Shown: positions 42,406 to 50,197 of the stretch, piece after piece
Layout: each line of letters begins with the position of its first letter
Numbering within the stretch: position 1 is the stretch's first letter
From: Sphingomonas sp. EC-HK361
GTDB taxonomy: Bacteria; Pseudomonadota; Alphaproteobacteria; Sphingomonadales; Sphingomonadaceae
DNA: 64,000 bases
Direction: 5' to 3'
Assembly: GCF_902498785.1 (NCBI RefSeq)
Contig: NZ_LR701493.1
Location: 107,359 to 171,358 of the forward strand
Position numbers and translations under genes: made by a program
The notes under the pieces: generated by a model
What the model saw: the letters and a program-made list of their open reading frames with translations, nothing else
What the model was told of the DNA's origin: nothing
Databases searched by the model: none

Positions 42406-43287
42406 ATGGCTTATTTTCTCGGAATCGACGCGGGCGGTAGCCATTGTCGCAGTCGGTTGATCGACGCAGCGGGCGGGGTCATCGGCACAGGTCAGACCGG
42501 ACCCGCGAATGCGCGGATCGGGATGGACAAGCTCTATGCGACGCTGGGCGACGCGATCGGGCAGGCGGTCGATGCGGCAGGGCTCGAGGGCGCACAAATT
42601 GCCACGATCCGCGCCGGGATGGGGATTGCGGGGATATCGCGGCCGGGCGTCCGTGATGCGCTGACACAACTCGATTTCCCCTTTGCCGCCATTCGCTACG
42701 AAACCGATGCGGTGATCGCGAACCTTGGCGCGCATGGCGGGCAGGACGGTGCGACGCTCATCATCGGCACCGGCAGCATCGCGCAGGTGCGGTTCGAGGG
42801 GAAGGATTTCAGCATCGGTGGCTACGGCTTTCCGATTTCCGACGAAGGCAGCGGCGCGGCACTGGGGCTGAGCGCGATGCGCCATGCGCTGCGGGCGCTC
42901 GACGGGCGGACGCAGCCGACGCCCTTAAGCAGCGCGGTCACCGCGCGGTTCGGACACGAAACGGCTCGGGCGATCGCGTGGATGGATCAGGCGACGCCGC
43001 GTGACTATGCCGCGCTCGCGCCCGTCGTCATGGATTACGCCGAGGCGAACGACGCGATCGCGCGATCGATCGTCGAGGACGCGGCGCAACATATCGAGCG
43101 CTTCATCGAGACGATCTTCGAACGCGGGGCGCCTCGCTGCGCGCTCGCGGGCGGGCTGTCGGAACGGATGCTGCCGTGGCTTCGCGCGCGCACCGTGTCG
43201 CGGCTGACGCCGGCGATCGGCGATCCACTCGACGGGGCGCTGTATCTCGCCGGCTACCGCGCGGGGCTGGTTTCGGCCGCGGCCTGA
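42406..43287 (+). CDS. BadF/BadG/BcrA-family amino-sugar kinase (candidate GlcNAc/MurNAc kinase)
   Basis: A 293-residue ASKHA-fold kinase: phosphate-1 motif FLGIDAGGSHCRSRLID, then LIIGTGSIAQV, FPISDEGSGAALGLSA and the adenosine motif CALAGGLSERML. The family includes N-acetylglucosamine kinases, glucosamine kinase GspK and the clostridial MurK, which phosphorylates both MurNAc and GlcNAc. ATG 42406 is preceded by CTGGAGACG; ATG 42388 is an alternative. It converges on nagA, overlapping it by 34 bp, and belongs functionally to the nagA-nagB-murQ region. With MurQ present and no anmK, MurNAc kinase activity is a reasonable inference. Confidence 0.83.
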   Translation: MAYFLGIDAGGSHCRSRLIDAAGGVIGTGQTGPANARIGMDKLYATLGDAIGQAVDAAGLEGAQIATIRAGMGIAGISRPGVRDALTQLDFPFAAIRYETDAVIANLGAHGGQDGATLIIGTGSIAQVRFEGKDFSIGGYGFPISDEGSGAALGLSAMRHALRALDGRTQPTPLSSAVTARFGHETARAIAWMDQATPRDYAALAPVVMDYAEANDAIARSIVEDAAQHIERFIETIFERGAPRCALAGGLSERMLPWLRARTVSRLTPAIGDPLDGALYLAGYRAGLVSAAA

Positions 43288-44441
43288 CCGGCCTCAGCGC
43301 CTTCGGATAACGCCCCGCCAATCCAGGTCCGCGTGACCGCCATCGCGTCGTTCAGATGGACGATATCGGCGGCGAGGCCGGGCGCGAGCGTGCCGGTGCG
43401 ATCCGCAATTCTCAGGAAACGCGCCGGATTGCCGCTCGCCATCGCTGATGCGGTGACGAGATCGACGCCCAGCATCTCCACGGCATTGCGCACCGCCTGT
43501 GCCATCGAGAGCGCGGAGCCAGCCAGCGTGCCGTCGGCAGACTGGCACACGCCGTCCTTCACCGTGATCTCGCGCCCCATGAGCGTGAAGCGCGTGGCGT
43601 CGGTGCCGACCGGCGACATCGCGTCGGTGACGAGCATCGCACCGCCCGGCCCGCGCGCGGCCAGCGCAACGCGAAGGCTGGCTGGTGCAACGTGATGGCC
43701 ATCGACGATGAGCCCGAAGAAGCTGGCGCGGTCCTCCAGCGCGGCGCCGACCATCCCCGGCTCGCGGCTGCCCAACTGCGTCATCGCGTTGAAAAGGTGG
43801 GTGAAGCCCGACAATCCCTCGTCCAGCGCCTCGCGGGTTGCCGCGTAGCCGGCCATGCTGTGCCCGGCAGCCACCACGACGCCCGCGGCGCGAAGCGCGC
43901 GGATCGTGCCCGGCGCAGCGAGTTCGGGCGCGAGGGTCACCAGCCGCACCCCGCGACCGGGGCGGGTCAGGAACGCTATCGCGGCATCGTCCAGCAGGCG
44001 GAACTTGCCCGGATCGTGGATGCCGCGCTTGTCGGCGTTGAGGAACGGCCCTTCGATATGGATGCCGAGAATACCCGGAACGCCGGCGGCAATGGCCGTG
44101 TCGACCGCATCGATCGCGCGTTCGATCGCCGCCAGATCGTCGCTGATGAGCGTCGGCATCATCCCCGTCGTTCCGAAACGCCGGTGCGCGGCCATGATCG
44201 TGCGCAAGCCATCGACATCGGGCGCGTCGTTGAACAGCACGCCGCCACCGCCATTGACCTGCGTGTCGATGAAGCCGGGCAGCAGGAAACCGCCGTGCAG
44301 ATCGATGCGCAGGGCATCTGGCGGGCAGGCGTCGGACGCACACAGCCCCGCGATCCGTCCTCCATCGATCAGCAGCGCGGTTCCGGGCAGGATAGCGGCG
44401 GGCGTCACCACCTGCGCGCCGCAAAGAGCGGTCAGCGTCAT
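43254..44441 (-). CDS. nagA: N-acetylglucosamine-6-phosphate deacetylase
   Basis: It converts GlcNAc-6-P to GlcN-6-P and acetate. The 395-residue amidohydrolase has the metal and substrate blocks GFIDTQVNGGGGVLFND, GILGIHIEGPFLN (metal-binding Glu), AAGHSMAGY, THLFNAMTQLGSREPG and LVTDAMSPVGTD, which carries the catalytic Asp. ATG 44441 overlaps the stop of the upstream deaminase gene (ATGA), so the two are translationally coupled. The 3' end overlaps the convergent kinase gene. Confidence 0.94.
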   Translation of the reverse strand: MTLTALCGAQVVTPAAILPGTALLIDGGRIAGLCASDACPPDALRIDLHGGFLLPGFIDTQVNGGGGVLFNDAPDVDGLRTIMAAHRRFGTTGMMPTLISDDLAAIERAIDAVDTAIAAGVPGILGIHIEGPFLNADKRGIHDPGKFRLLDDAAIAFLTRPGRGVRLVTLAPELAAPGTIRALRAAGVVVAAGHSMAGYAATREALDEGLSGFTHLFNAMTQLGSREPGMVGAALEDRASFFGLIVDGHHVAPASLRVALAARGPGGAMLVTDAMSPVGTDATRFTLMGREITVKDGVCQSADGTLAGSALSMAQAVRNAVEMLGVDLVTASAMASGNPARFLRIADRTGTLAPGLAADIVHLNDAMAVTRTWIGGALSEGAEAGQAAAETSPAR

Positions 44442-45475
44442 AGGGTGCTGGTGACCTTGGAAAGATAGGGAGGGTGGTCGGGGTCGCGCCCGCGCGCGCG
44501 GGCGACGCCTTCGGCCAGGCGGTAGAAACTCGCGACCTGCCCGATCGCGCCGATGACGGGATGGGCGTGGGCGACGATCGGCAGGCGGATCGCAGCGCCC
44601 TCGGTGTCCGCCGCGTCGCCCGCGGCGATGACGAACGCGCCGCGCTCTTTAAAGGCACGGATGCGCGCGGCTGTGCCCTCGCGGGCGGCGTCTTCTGGGC
44701 AGAAGAGGAAGACGGGATCGCCTTCGTTGATGAGCGTCATCGGGCCGTGTGCGACTTCGGCGATGCTGAACGCTTCGGCATGGATCGCGGCGGTTTCCTT
44801 CAGTTTAAGCGCTGCTTCCCCCGCGATCGGCAGGGTCAGCCCGCGGCCGAGGACGAGCAGCGACTGCGCATCGGAGAGGACCGGGAGCGCGGCCGACCAG
44901 TCGAGCGCGAACGACGCCGCGAGCGCATCGCCGACGCTGTCCAGCGCCTGGTCGAGAATCGCGTCTCCGCCCCAAATTGCGGCGATCTGCGCGAGTGCGG
45001 TCAGGGTCGCGATGAAGCTTTTCGTCGCGGCGACGCTGCGTTCTGGGCCGGCGCCGAGCGGGATGACGTGATCGGCAAGTGCTGCGAGCGGGGATGCGGT
45101 GTCGTTGACGATCGCGACGACGATGGCGCCGACGCGCTTTGCGTCGGCGGCGGCGGTCAGAAGATCGGGGCTGCGGCCGGATTGCGAGAGTGCAAGCAGG
45201 GGAACGCGGGCGAATTTGGGGGATGTGACGCCGTAGAGCGAGCCGGTCGAAGGGGCGTGGCTGACGACCGGAAGGCCTAGACGTGTTTCGAACAAGACCT
45301 TTGCAAAGCTGGCGGCGTGATCCGAACTGCCGCGCGCGAGGGTTGCGATGAAGGGCGGATCGAGCGCCTTCAACGCCGCAACAATGCGCATGATTTCGTC
45401 GCGATTTGACGCGATTTGGCGCGATGCGATCGCTGCAGCCTCGCGTGCTTCGCTCAACATGAGGCTTTCGGGCAT
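44438..45475 (-). CDS. SIS-domain glucosamine-6-phosphate deaminase (NagB-II type)
   Basis: It probably isomerises and deaminates GlcN-6-P to fructose-6-P, replacing classical NagB. The 345-residue protein has two SIS domains but lacks the GlmS glutaminase domain: FIATLARGSSDHAASFAKVLFE, LALSQSGRSPDLL, and later LGRGLTLPIAGEAALKLKETAAIHAEAFS. This layout matches NagB-II of Shewanella and other proteobacterial GlcNAc operons; AgaS-type deaminases are close relatives. ATG 45475. It heads the nagB-nagA operon and diverges from the D-lactate dehydrogenase gene, with a candidate regulator site in the 67-bp gap. Confidence 0.88.
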   Translation of the reverse strand: MPESLMLSEAREAAAIASRQIASNRDEIMRIVAALKALDPPFIATLARGSSDHAASFAKVLFETRLGLPVVSHAPSTGSLYGVTSPKFARVPLLALSQSGRSPDLLTAAADAKRVGAIVVAIVNDTASPLAALADHVIPLGAGPERSVAATKSFIATLTALAQIAAIWGGDAILDQALDSVGDALAASFALDWSAALPVLSDAQSLLVLGRGLTLPIAGEAALKLKETAAIHAEAFSIAEVAHGPMTLINEGDPVFLFCPEDAAREGTAARIRAFKERGAFVIAAGDAADTEGAAIRLPIVAHAHPVIGAIGQVASFYRLAEGVARARGRDPDHPPYLSKVTSTL

Positions 45476-45500
45476 TGATCAACCTGATAATTGGACTGCG

Positions 45501-45517
45501 AGTGGTATTAGACTGGT
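45501..45517. promoter_or_regulatory. Candidate NagR/GntR operator between nagB-II and the dehydrogenase gene
   Basis: AGTGGTATTAGACTGGT lies in the 67-bp divergent promoter region, 26 bp from the deaminase start and 26 bp from the dehydrogenase start. It resembles HutC-subfamily GntR operators of the TGGTCTAGACCA type but is an imperfect dyad. The regulator encoded at 47833-48597 is of this subfamily. The region is AT-richer than its surroundings, consistent with promoters for both directions. Confidence 0.45.
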
Positions 45518-45542
45518 TGCGCGCTGCGCGCCAGTGCGTCAA

Positions 45543-46925
45543 ATGTGCGGCATGGACGGACTCGCATCGTTGACGGCCGCGATCGGCGCCGATTTCGGCG
45601 ACCGGTGGATCACCGCCCCGGGTGCGCTCGCGCAGTATCGCCCGCTCGAGGGGCCGCACCCTGCCGACGCGCCCGGCATCGTCGTCCAGCCGCTGACGAT
45701 CATCGAGGTGCAGCGGATCGTCGCCGCAGCGCACGCCGCCGCGATCCCGATCGTGCCGTGGGGCGTGGGGACGTCGCTGGAGGGCAACGCAGCGGTCGGG
45801 GCGGGGGCGTTGTGCGTCGATCTGTCTCGCATGAATCGCATCGTGGAGATCGCGGACGCCGATCTGCTGTGCGTGGTCGAGCCGGGGGTGACGCGGGAGC
45901 AGTTGAACGAGGACCTGCGCTCGACGGGGTTGTTCTTCCCGATCGATCCCGGCGCCAATGCGACGCTGGGCGGGATGATCGCGACGCGGGCGAGCGGGAC
46001 GAACGCGGTGCGTTACGGCACGATGCGGGAGAACGTGCTGGCGCTGCAGGTCGTGCTGCCCGACGGGCGGCTGATCCGCACCGGCACGCGGGCGCGCAAA
46101 TCGGCGGCGGGCTATGATCTGACGCATCTGTTCACCGGGTCCGAAGGGACGCTGGGGCTGATCGTCGAAGCGACGCTTCGGCTCCACGGCATTCCCGAGA
46201 CGGTGCTGTCGGGGACATGGCCGTTCACGACGCTGGCGGGGGCGGTCGATACCGTGATCGCGGCGGTGCAAGCGGGCATTCCCGTCGCGCGGATCGAGTT
46301 GCTCGACGAGGCGGCGATCCGGGCGTGCAATACGCATGGCGGGCTGGACCTGCCGGAGCAGCCGATGCTGTTCGTCGAGCTTCACGGCAGCCCGGCTTCG
46401 GTCGCCGAGCAGCGGGCGATGCTCGCTGCGATCGGCGAGGAGCTTGGCGGGGGCACCCTCGCGCTCAGCACCGACCGGGACGAGCAGCGTCGGTTGTGGC
46501 GGGCGCGGCATCAGGCGCTGCCGGCGGCGCGCGCGATGCTGCCCGGCGCGGTGACGTGGATCAGCGATATCTGCGTGCCGATCTCGAAGCTGGCCGAAGC
46601 GATCGGGCGTGCGCAGGCGGCGATCGCGGCGGCGGGGCTGCTCGCGCCGATCCTGGGGCATGTCGGCGACGGCAACTTCCACGTCTTCTTCGTGCTGCAC
46701 CCCGACGACCGCGATGCATGGGCGCGCGCCGCCAAGGTCAACGCCGCGATGATCGATTTCGCGCTGTCGGTCGGCGGCACGTGCACGGGCGAGCACGGCA
46801 TCGGCATCGGCAAGCGTGAGGCTTTGGTGCGCGAGCACGGCGCCGATGCGGTCGCGGTGATGCGCGACATCAAACGCGCGATCGACCCGATGGGGCTGAT
46901 GAACCCGTCCAAAATCTTTCTTTGA
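45543..46925 (+). CDS. FAD-linked D-lactate dehydrogenase / glycolate oxidase-type oxidase
   Basis: A 460-residue flavoprotein of the GlcD/D-LDH family. The N-terminal FAD-binding domain has VVQPLTIIEVQRIVAAAHA, VPWGVGTSLEGNA and GANATLGGMIATRASGTNAVRYG; the C-terminal domain has ARHQALPAA, GHVGDGNFHVFF and GGTCTGEHGIGIGKREAL. Starts at ATG 45543 or ATG 45552 are both possible; no clear ribosome-binding site decides. Its position directly before murQ suggests that it oxidises the D-lactate that MurQ releases from MurNAc-6-P, delivering electrons to quinone. Glycolate oxidation remains an alternative. Confidence 0.87.
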   Translation: MCGMDGLASLTAAIGADFGDRWITAPGALAQYRPLEGPHPADAPGIVVQPLTIIEVQRIVAAAHAAAIPIVPWGVGTSLEGNAAVGAGALCVDLSRMNRIVEIADADLLCVVEPGVTREQLNEDLRSTGLFFPIDPGANATLGGMIATRASGTNAVRYGTMRENVLALQVVLPDGRLIRTGTRARKSAAGYDLTHLFTGSEGTLGLIVEATLRLHGIPETVLSGTWPFTTLAGAVDTVIAAVQAGIPVARIELLDEAAIRACNTHGGLDLPEQPMLFVELHGSPASVAEQRAMLAAIGEELGGGTLALSTDRDEQRRLWRARHQALPAARAMLPGAVTWISDICVPISKLAEAIGRAQAAIAAAGLLAPILGHVGDGNFHVFFVLHPDDRDAWARAAKVNAAMIDFALSVGGTCTGEHGIGIGKREALVREHGADAVAVMRDIKRAIDPMGLMNPSKIFL

Positions 46926-46949
46926 CCCGCCAGCGACGCAAGGAAACGC

Positions 46950-47840
46950 ATGTCCACCGAAACCGTCGATCCCCGCTTCGTCGATCTCGATCGCTGGCCG
47001 ACCGCGCTCGCGGTCGAGGCGATGCTGGAGGGGCAACTGGCCGCGGTCGCCGCGATCAAGAGCCAGACGGGCGCCATCGCCGCGGCGTGCGATGCGGCCG
47101 CGCCCCGTCTGCTGCGCGGCGGGAGGCTCGTCTACGCGGGTGCGGGCACATCGGGGCGGATCGCGGTGCAGGACGGGGTTGAGCTGTATCCCACCTATAA
47201 CTGGCCGCGCGACCGGCTGGTCTTCCTGCTCGCCGGCGGCACCGATGCGCTGGCCGAAAGCGCGGAAGGCGCGGAGGACGATGCGGACGCCGCGCGCGCG
47301 GGCGTAGTGGCGGAGGGCGTCGGCGCGGACGATATCGTCATCGGTGTGGCGGCAAGCGGGCGCACGCCGTTCACCGTCGCGGTGGTCGAGGCGGCGCGCG
47401 GGGCGGGAGCATTGACCATCGGTGTCGCGAACAATCCGGACAGCGTGCTGCTCGCGGCGGCAGATCATGCGATCGTCGCCGATACAGGGAGCGAGCCGGT
47501 CGCGGGATCGACGCGGATGAAGGCGGGGACGGCGCAGAAGGTCGTGCTGAACCTGCTGTCCACCGCGCTGATGCTGCGTTGCGGGCTCGTCTACCGTGGG
47601 CTCATGGTCAACATGCGCGTGTCGAACGACAAGCTGGCCCACCGCGCGACCGCGATCGTGTGCCAGACCGCGCAGGTCGGGGAAGCGGCGGCCAATGCGG
47701 CGCTGAGCGCGGCGGATCAGGATATCAAGCTGGCGGTGCTGCTGGCGAAGGGCTGGCAGGCGGATGTGGCGCGCGCGGCGCTGGCGCGGCACCACAACAA
47801 TCTGCGCGCCGCGCTGGAGGCGGGGGACCGCCATGCGTGA
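46950..47840 (+). CDS. murQ: N-acetylmuramic acid 6-phosphate etherase
   Basis: MurQ cleaves the lactyl ether of MurNAc-6-P to give GlcNAc-6-P and D-lactate. The 296-residue SIS-domain lyase shows LVYAGAGTSGRIAVQDGVEL (catalytic Glu about 78), AEGAEDDAD, IVIGVAASGRTPFTVAV, GSEPVAGSTRMKAGTAQK and NMRVSNDKLAHRA. These match MurQ rather than other SIS sugar isomerases. ATG 46950 follows AAGGAAACGC. It lies 24 bp after the dehydrogenase and overlaps the regulator gene by 8 nt, so all three are probably one transcript. Confidence 0.94.
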   Translation: MSTETVDPRFVDLDRWPTALAVEAMLEGQLAAVAAIKSQTGAIAAACDAAAPRLLRGGRLVYAGAGTSGRIAVQDGVELYPTYNWPRDRLVFLLAGGTDALAESAEGAEDDADAARAGVVAEGVGADDIVIGVAASGRTPFTVAVVEAARGAGALTIGVANNPDSVLLAAADHAIVADTGSEPVAGSTRMKAGTAQKVVLNLLSTALMLRCGLVYRGLMVNMRVSNDKLAHRATAIVCQTAQVGEAAANAALSAADQDIKLAVLLAKGWQADVARAALARHHNNLRAALEAGDRHA

Positions 47841-48597
47841 GGCGCTTGCGGCGCGCGGGGGCAGCGATACGCCGCTCTACCTCCAGCTTGCGCGGTCGCT
47901 GCGCGAGCATGTCGCGGACGGCGGGGTCGCGGCCGGCGGTGCGCTGCCGTCCGAACGCGACCTGGCCGAGATGTCGGGCATGTCGCGCGTCACCGTGCGC
48001 AAGGCGATCGAGGCGCTGATCCAGGAGGGCATCCTGTATCGCAAGCAGGGATCGGGCACGTTCGTCGCGCGGCGGATCGACCACGCCGGCGCCGCGCTCA
48101 TCAGCTTTACCGCCGAGGCGTGCGCGCGGGGCGAGCGGCCGTCGGTCATCTGGATCATGCGCCGCCGCGGCACCGCGACCTATGCCGAGGCGATGGAACT
48201 GCACATGCCCGAGGACACACCGGTCGCGCGGCTGAGCCGGGTGCGGCTGACCAATGACGAGCCGCTGGCGATCGAGCATGCGGTGGTGCCGGCGGCGCTG
48301 CTGCCCGATCTCGATACGCTGGGCGATTCGCTCTACGCGGCGCTGGCGGAGGCGGGCACCCGGCCGGTTTCTGGCACGCAGCGAATCCGCGCGTGCCTGG
48401 CGACGCCGACCGAGGCGGGCATCCTGTCGATCGCGGAGAATGCGGCGATCCTGCGTATCGAGCGCGTGGCCTTCGACGCGCAGGGCCGTGCGGTGGAATT
48501 CACCCGGTCGGCCTATCGGGGCGACCGGTTCGATTTTGTCACCGATCTGTCGCGGTCGACGGTGCAGGCGAAGGATGGGGTGGGGTTCGAGGTGTGA
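47833..48597 (+). CDS. GntR-family (HutC/NagR subfamily) transcriptional regulator
   Basis: A 254-residue repressor. The N-terminal winged helix ([46 protein letters not shown]) is followed by a UTRA ligand domain ([48 protein letters not shown]). UTRA-type GntR proteins respond to sugar phosphates such as GlcNAc-6-P or GlcN-6-P. ATG 47833 lies within the end of murQ. Its neighbourhood and the candidate operator at 45501-45517 suggest that it controls the amino-sugar genes on both strands. Confidence 0.9.
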   Translation: MREALAARGGSDTPLYLQLARSLREHVADGGVAAGGALPSERDLAEMSGMSRVTVRKAIEALIQEGILYRKQGSGTFVARRIDHAGAALISFTAEACARGERPSVIWIMRRRGTATYAEAMELHMPEDTPVARLSRVRLTNDEPLAIEHAVVPAALLPDLDTLGDSLYAALAEAGTRPVSGTQRIRACLATPTEAGILSIAENAAILRIERVAFDAQGRAVEFTRSAYRGDRFDFVTDLSRSTVQAKDGVGFEV

Positions 48598-48622
48598 GGA
48601 GGTGTGGTAGATGACCGCTGGC

Positions 48623-48757
48623 CAACCCACCCCCGACCCCTCCCTTGTCAGGGAGGGGAGTTAGAAGGGCGCTGTCCCTTTTCGGGAAGGGACGATAGAG
48701 AGACGGCCTCGTCTTTTTCCTCCCCTCCCTGACAAGGGAGGGGTCGGGGGTGGGTTG
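48623..48757. repeat. 38-bp inverted repeat downstream of the GntR gene
   Basis: The segment 48623-48660 and its exact complement at 48720-48757 each contain CCCCTCCCTTGTCAGGGAGG plus a CAACCCACCCCCGA flank; the 59-bp spacer shows no gene. A third, slightly diverged copy is at 49134-49172, on the far side of the next gene. Confidence 0.9.
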
Positions 48758-48789
48758 CTCTCGGTGAACCGATACGCAAGCATCGCACG

Positions 48790-49179
48790 ATGCCCCGCCT
48801 GCCGCCCAAGATCACGTCCCATGCCCGGGACCTTCGCAACAAATCGACGCCGGAGGAGCGCTCCATCTGGCACCTCGTGCGCCACCACCGTCCCCGCTTT
48901 ACTCGACAACTTCCCGTCGGTCCCTACATCTTGGACCTAGCGTGTCGTTCACGTCGTGTCGCAATCGAGCTCGACGGAAGCCAGCATCTCAACTCCGCAG
49001 ATTACGACAGGGCTCGGACGGCTTTCTTGACCGACTTGGGCTGGACGGTGCTACGATTCTGGAACAGCGACGTCCGCGCCAATCCCCATGGGGTGGCGGA
49101 GGCGATACTGGCTGCCGTTGGAGAAGACATCGGGCCAACCCACCCCCGGCCCCTCCCTTCCAGGGAGGGGAGCAAATAG
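48790..49179 (+). CDS. DUF559 endonuclease-like protein whose tail is repeat-encoded
   Basis: A 129-residue protein of the DUF559/Vsr-like PD-(D/E)XK superfamily: ARDLRNKSTPEERSIWHLVR, FTRQLPVGPYILDLACRSRRVAIELDGSQH and LTDLGWTVLRFWNSDVR, which give the D-x-n-E-x-D-G-x-Q-H nuclease core. The last 14 residues (GPTHPRPLPSREGSK region) are read from a palindromic repeat at 49134-49172. DUF559 genes are small mobile-looking cargo in many genomes; this one sits between repeats at both ends. ATG 48790. No methylase partner is near. Confidence 0.82.
   Translation: MPRLPPKITSHARDLRNKSTPEERSIWHLVRHHRPRFTRQLPVGPYILDLACRSRRVAIELDGSQHLNSADYDRARTAFLTDLGWTVLRFWNSDVRANPHGVAEAILAAVGEDIGPTHPRPLPSREGSK
49134..49172. 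repeat. Palindromic repeat overlapping the DUF559 3' end
   Basis: CCAACCCACCCCCGGCCCCT followed by CCCTTCCAGGGAGGGGAG, the same type as 48623-48660, with a few substitutions. The DUF559 stop codon lies just beyond it. Confidence 0.85.
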
Positions 49180-49210
49180 GCGTCCCATTCCGGGGTGACG
49201 ATGCCCTTAG

Positions 49211-50197
49211 TTACGCCGCCCGGTAGAAATCCCGATACCATGCGGCGAAGCGGGTCAGGCCCTCCGCCAGCATCACCCTGGGTTGGTAGCCGGTCAGCGC
49301 GGCGAGTTTTGACACGTCGGCATAGGTTGCGGTGACGTCGCCGGGCTGCATCGGGCGCATGATCTTTTCCGCCTTGCGGCCGAGCGCCGTCTCCAGCGTC
49401 TCGATCATTTCCATGAGGCCGACGGGGTGGCTGTCGCCGATGTTGAGGACGCGGTTCTGGCCTCGCGCGGGGGGATGATCGAGCGCGCCGACGATGCCGT
49501 CGACGATGTCGTCGATATAGGTGAAGTCGCGCGCCATCTTGCCTTCGCCGAACACCTCGATCGGATCGCCGCGCAAGATTTTCTGCGTGAAGCCGAAATA
49601 GGCCATGTCGGGGCGTCCCCACGGGCCGTACACGGTGAAGAAGCGAAGCCCGGTCTGCGGAAAGCCGTAGAGCGCGGCATAGGCCTGGCTCATCAGCTCG
49701 CACGCGCGCTTCGTGGCGGCGTAGAGCGAGACGGGGGAGGCGGCGGGCTCGTCCTCGGTGAAGCCGGCGCCGCCTACCGGCTTGTCGCCGTAAACCGAGC
49801 TGGACGAGGCATAGACGAGATGTTCGAAGCCGGGCGCGTGGCGGCACGCCTCCATGATCGACAAATGCCCGGCGAGGTTCGAGCGTTCATAGGCGAACGG
49901 GTTTTCGATGCTGTAGCGCACGCCCGCCTGCGCCGCGAGGTGGACGACGCGGGTGATGCCGTTGTCGGCGACCAGCCGCGCCATGGTCTCAGCATCGGCG
50001 ATGTCGGCGCGGTGGAAATCGAACCCGTCCACGCCGTCGAAGGTGGCGAGCCGGGCTTCCTTCAGCGCCGGGTCGTAATAGTCGTTGACGCTATCGACGC
50101 CGATCACTCGCTCGCCGCGCGCCAGCAGCCGGTGCGCGGTCGCGTGGCCGATGAAGCCGGCCGCGCCGGTGACGAGTATAGGCGCGCGCGCCGCCAT
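49211..50197 (-). CDS. NAD-dependent epimerase, UDP-glucuronate 4-epimerase type
   Basis: It probably interconverts UDP-glucuronate and UDP-galacturonate. The 328-residue short-chain dehydrogenase/reductase has the NAD motif VTGAAGFIGHATAHRLL, HLAAQAGVRYSIENPFAY (strongly typical of UDP-glucuronate epimerases), SSSSVYGD, the catalytic YAATK, and FFTVYGPWGRPDMAYFGF. ATG 50197 overlaps the UDP-glucose dehydrogenase stop (ATGA), so the enzyme that makes its substrate is encoded in the same operon. The product would feed capsule or lipopolysaccharide. Confidence 0.92.
   Translation of the reverse strand: MAARAPILVTGAAGFIGHATAHRLLARGERVIGVDSVNDYYDPALKEARLATFDGVDGFDFHRADIADAETMARLVADNGITRVVHLAAQAGVRYSIENPFAYERSNLAGHLSIMEACRHAPGFEHLVYASSSSVYGDKPVGGAGFTEDEPAASPVSLYAATKRACELMSQAYAALYGFPQTGLRFFTVYGPWGRPDMAYFGFTQKILRGDPIEVFGEGKMARDFTYIDDIVDGIVGALDHPPARGQNRVLNIGDSHPVGLMEMIETLETALGRKAEKIMRPMQPGDVTATYADVSKLAALTGYQPRVMLAEGLTRFAAWYRDFYRAA

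Noticed and set aside
44805-47834. 1009-codon open frame antisense to the dehydrogenase and murQ
   Set aside because: It spans several genes with clear motifs on the other strand, and its product is Arg/His-rich low-complexity sequence.
48623-49172. CRISPR array
   Set aside because: The repeats are palindromic, few, unevenly spaced and in mixed orientation, with no spacer-sized regular interval and no cas gene in the window.
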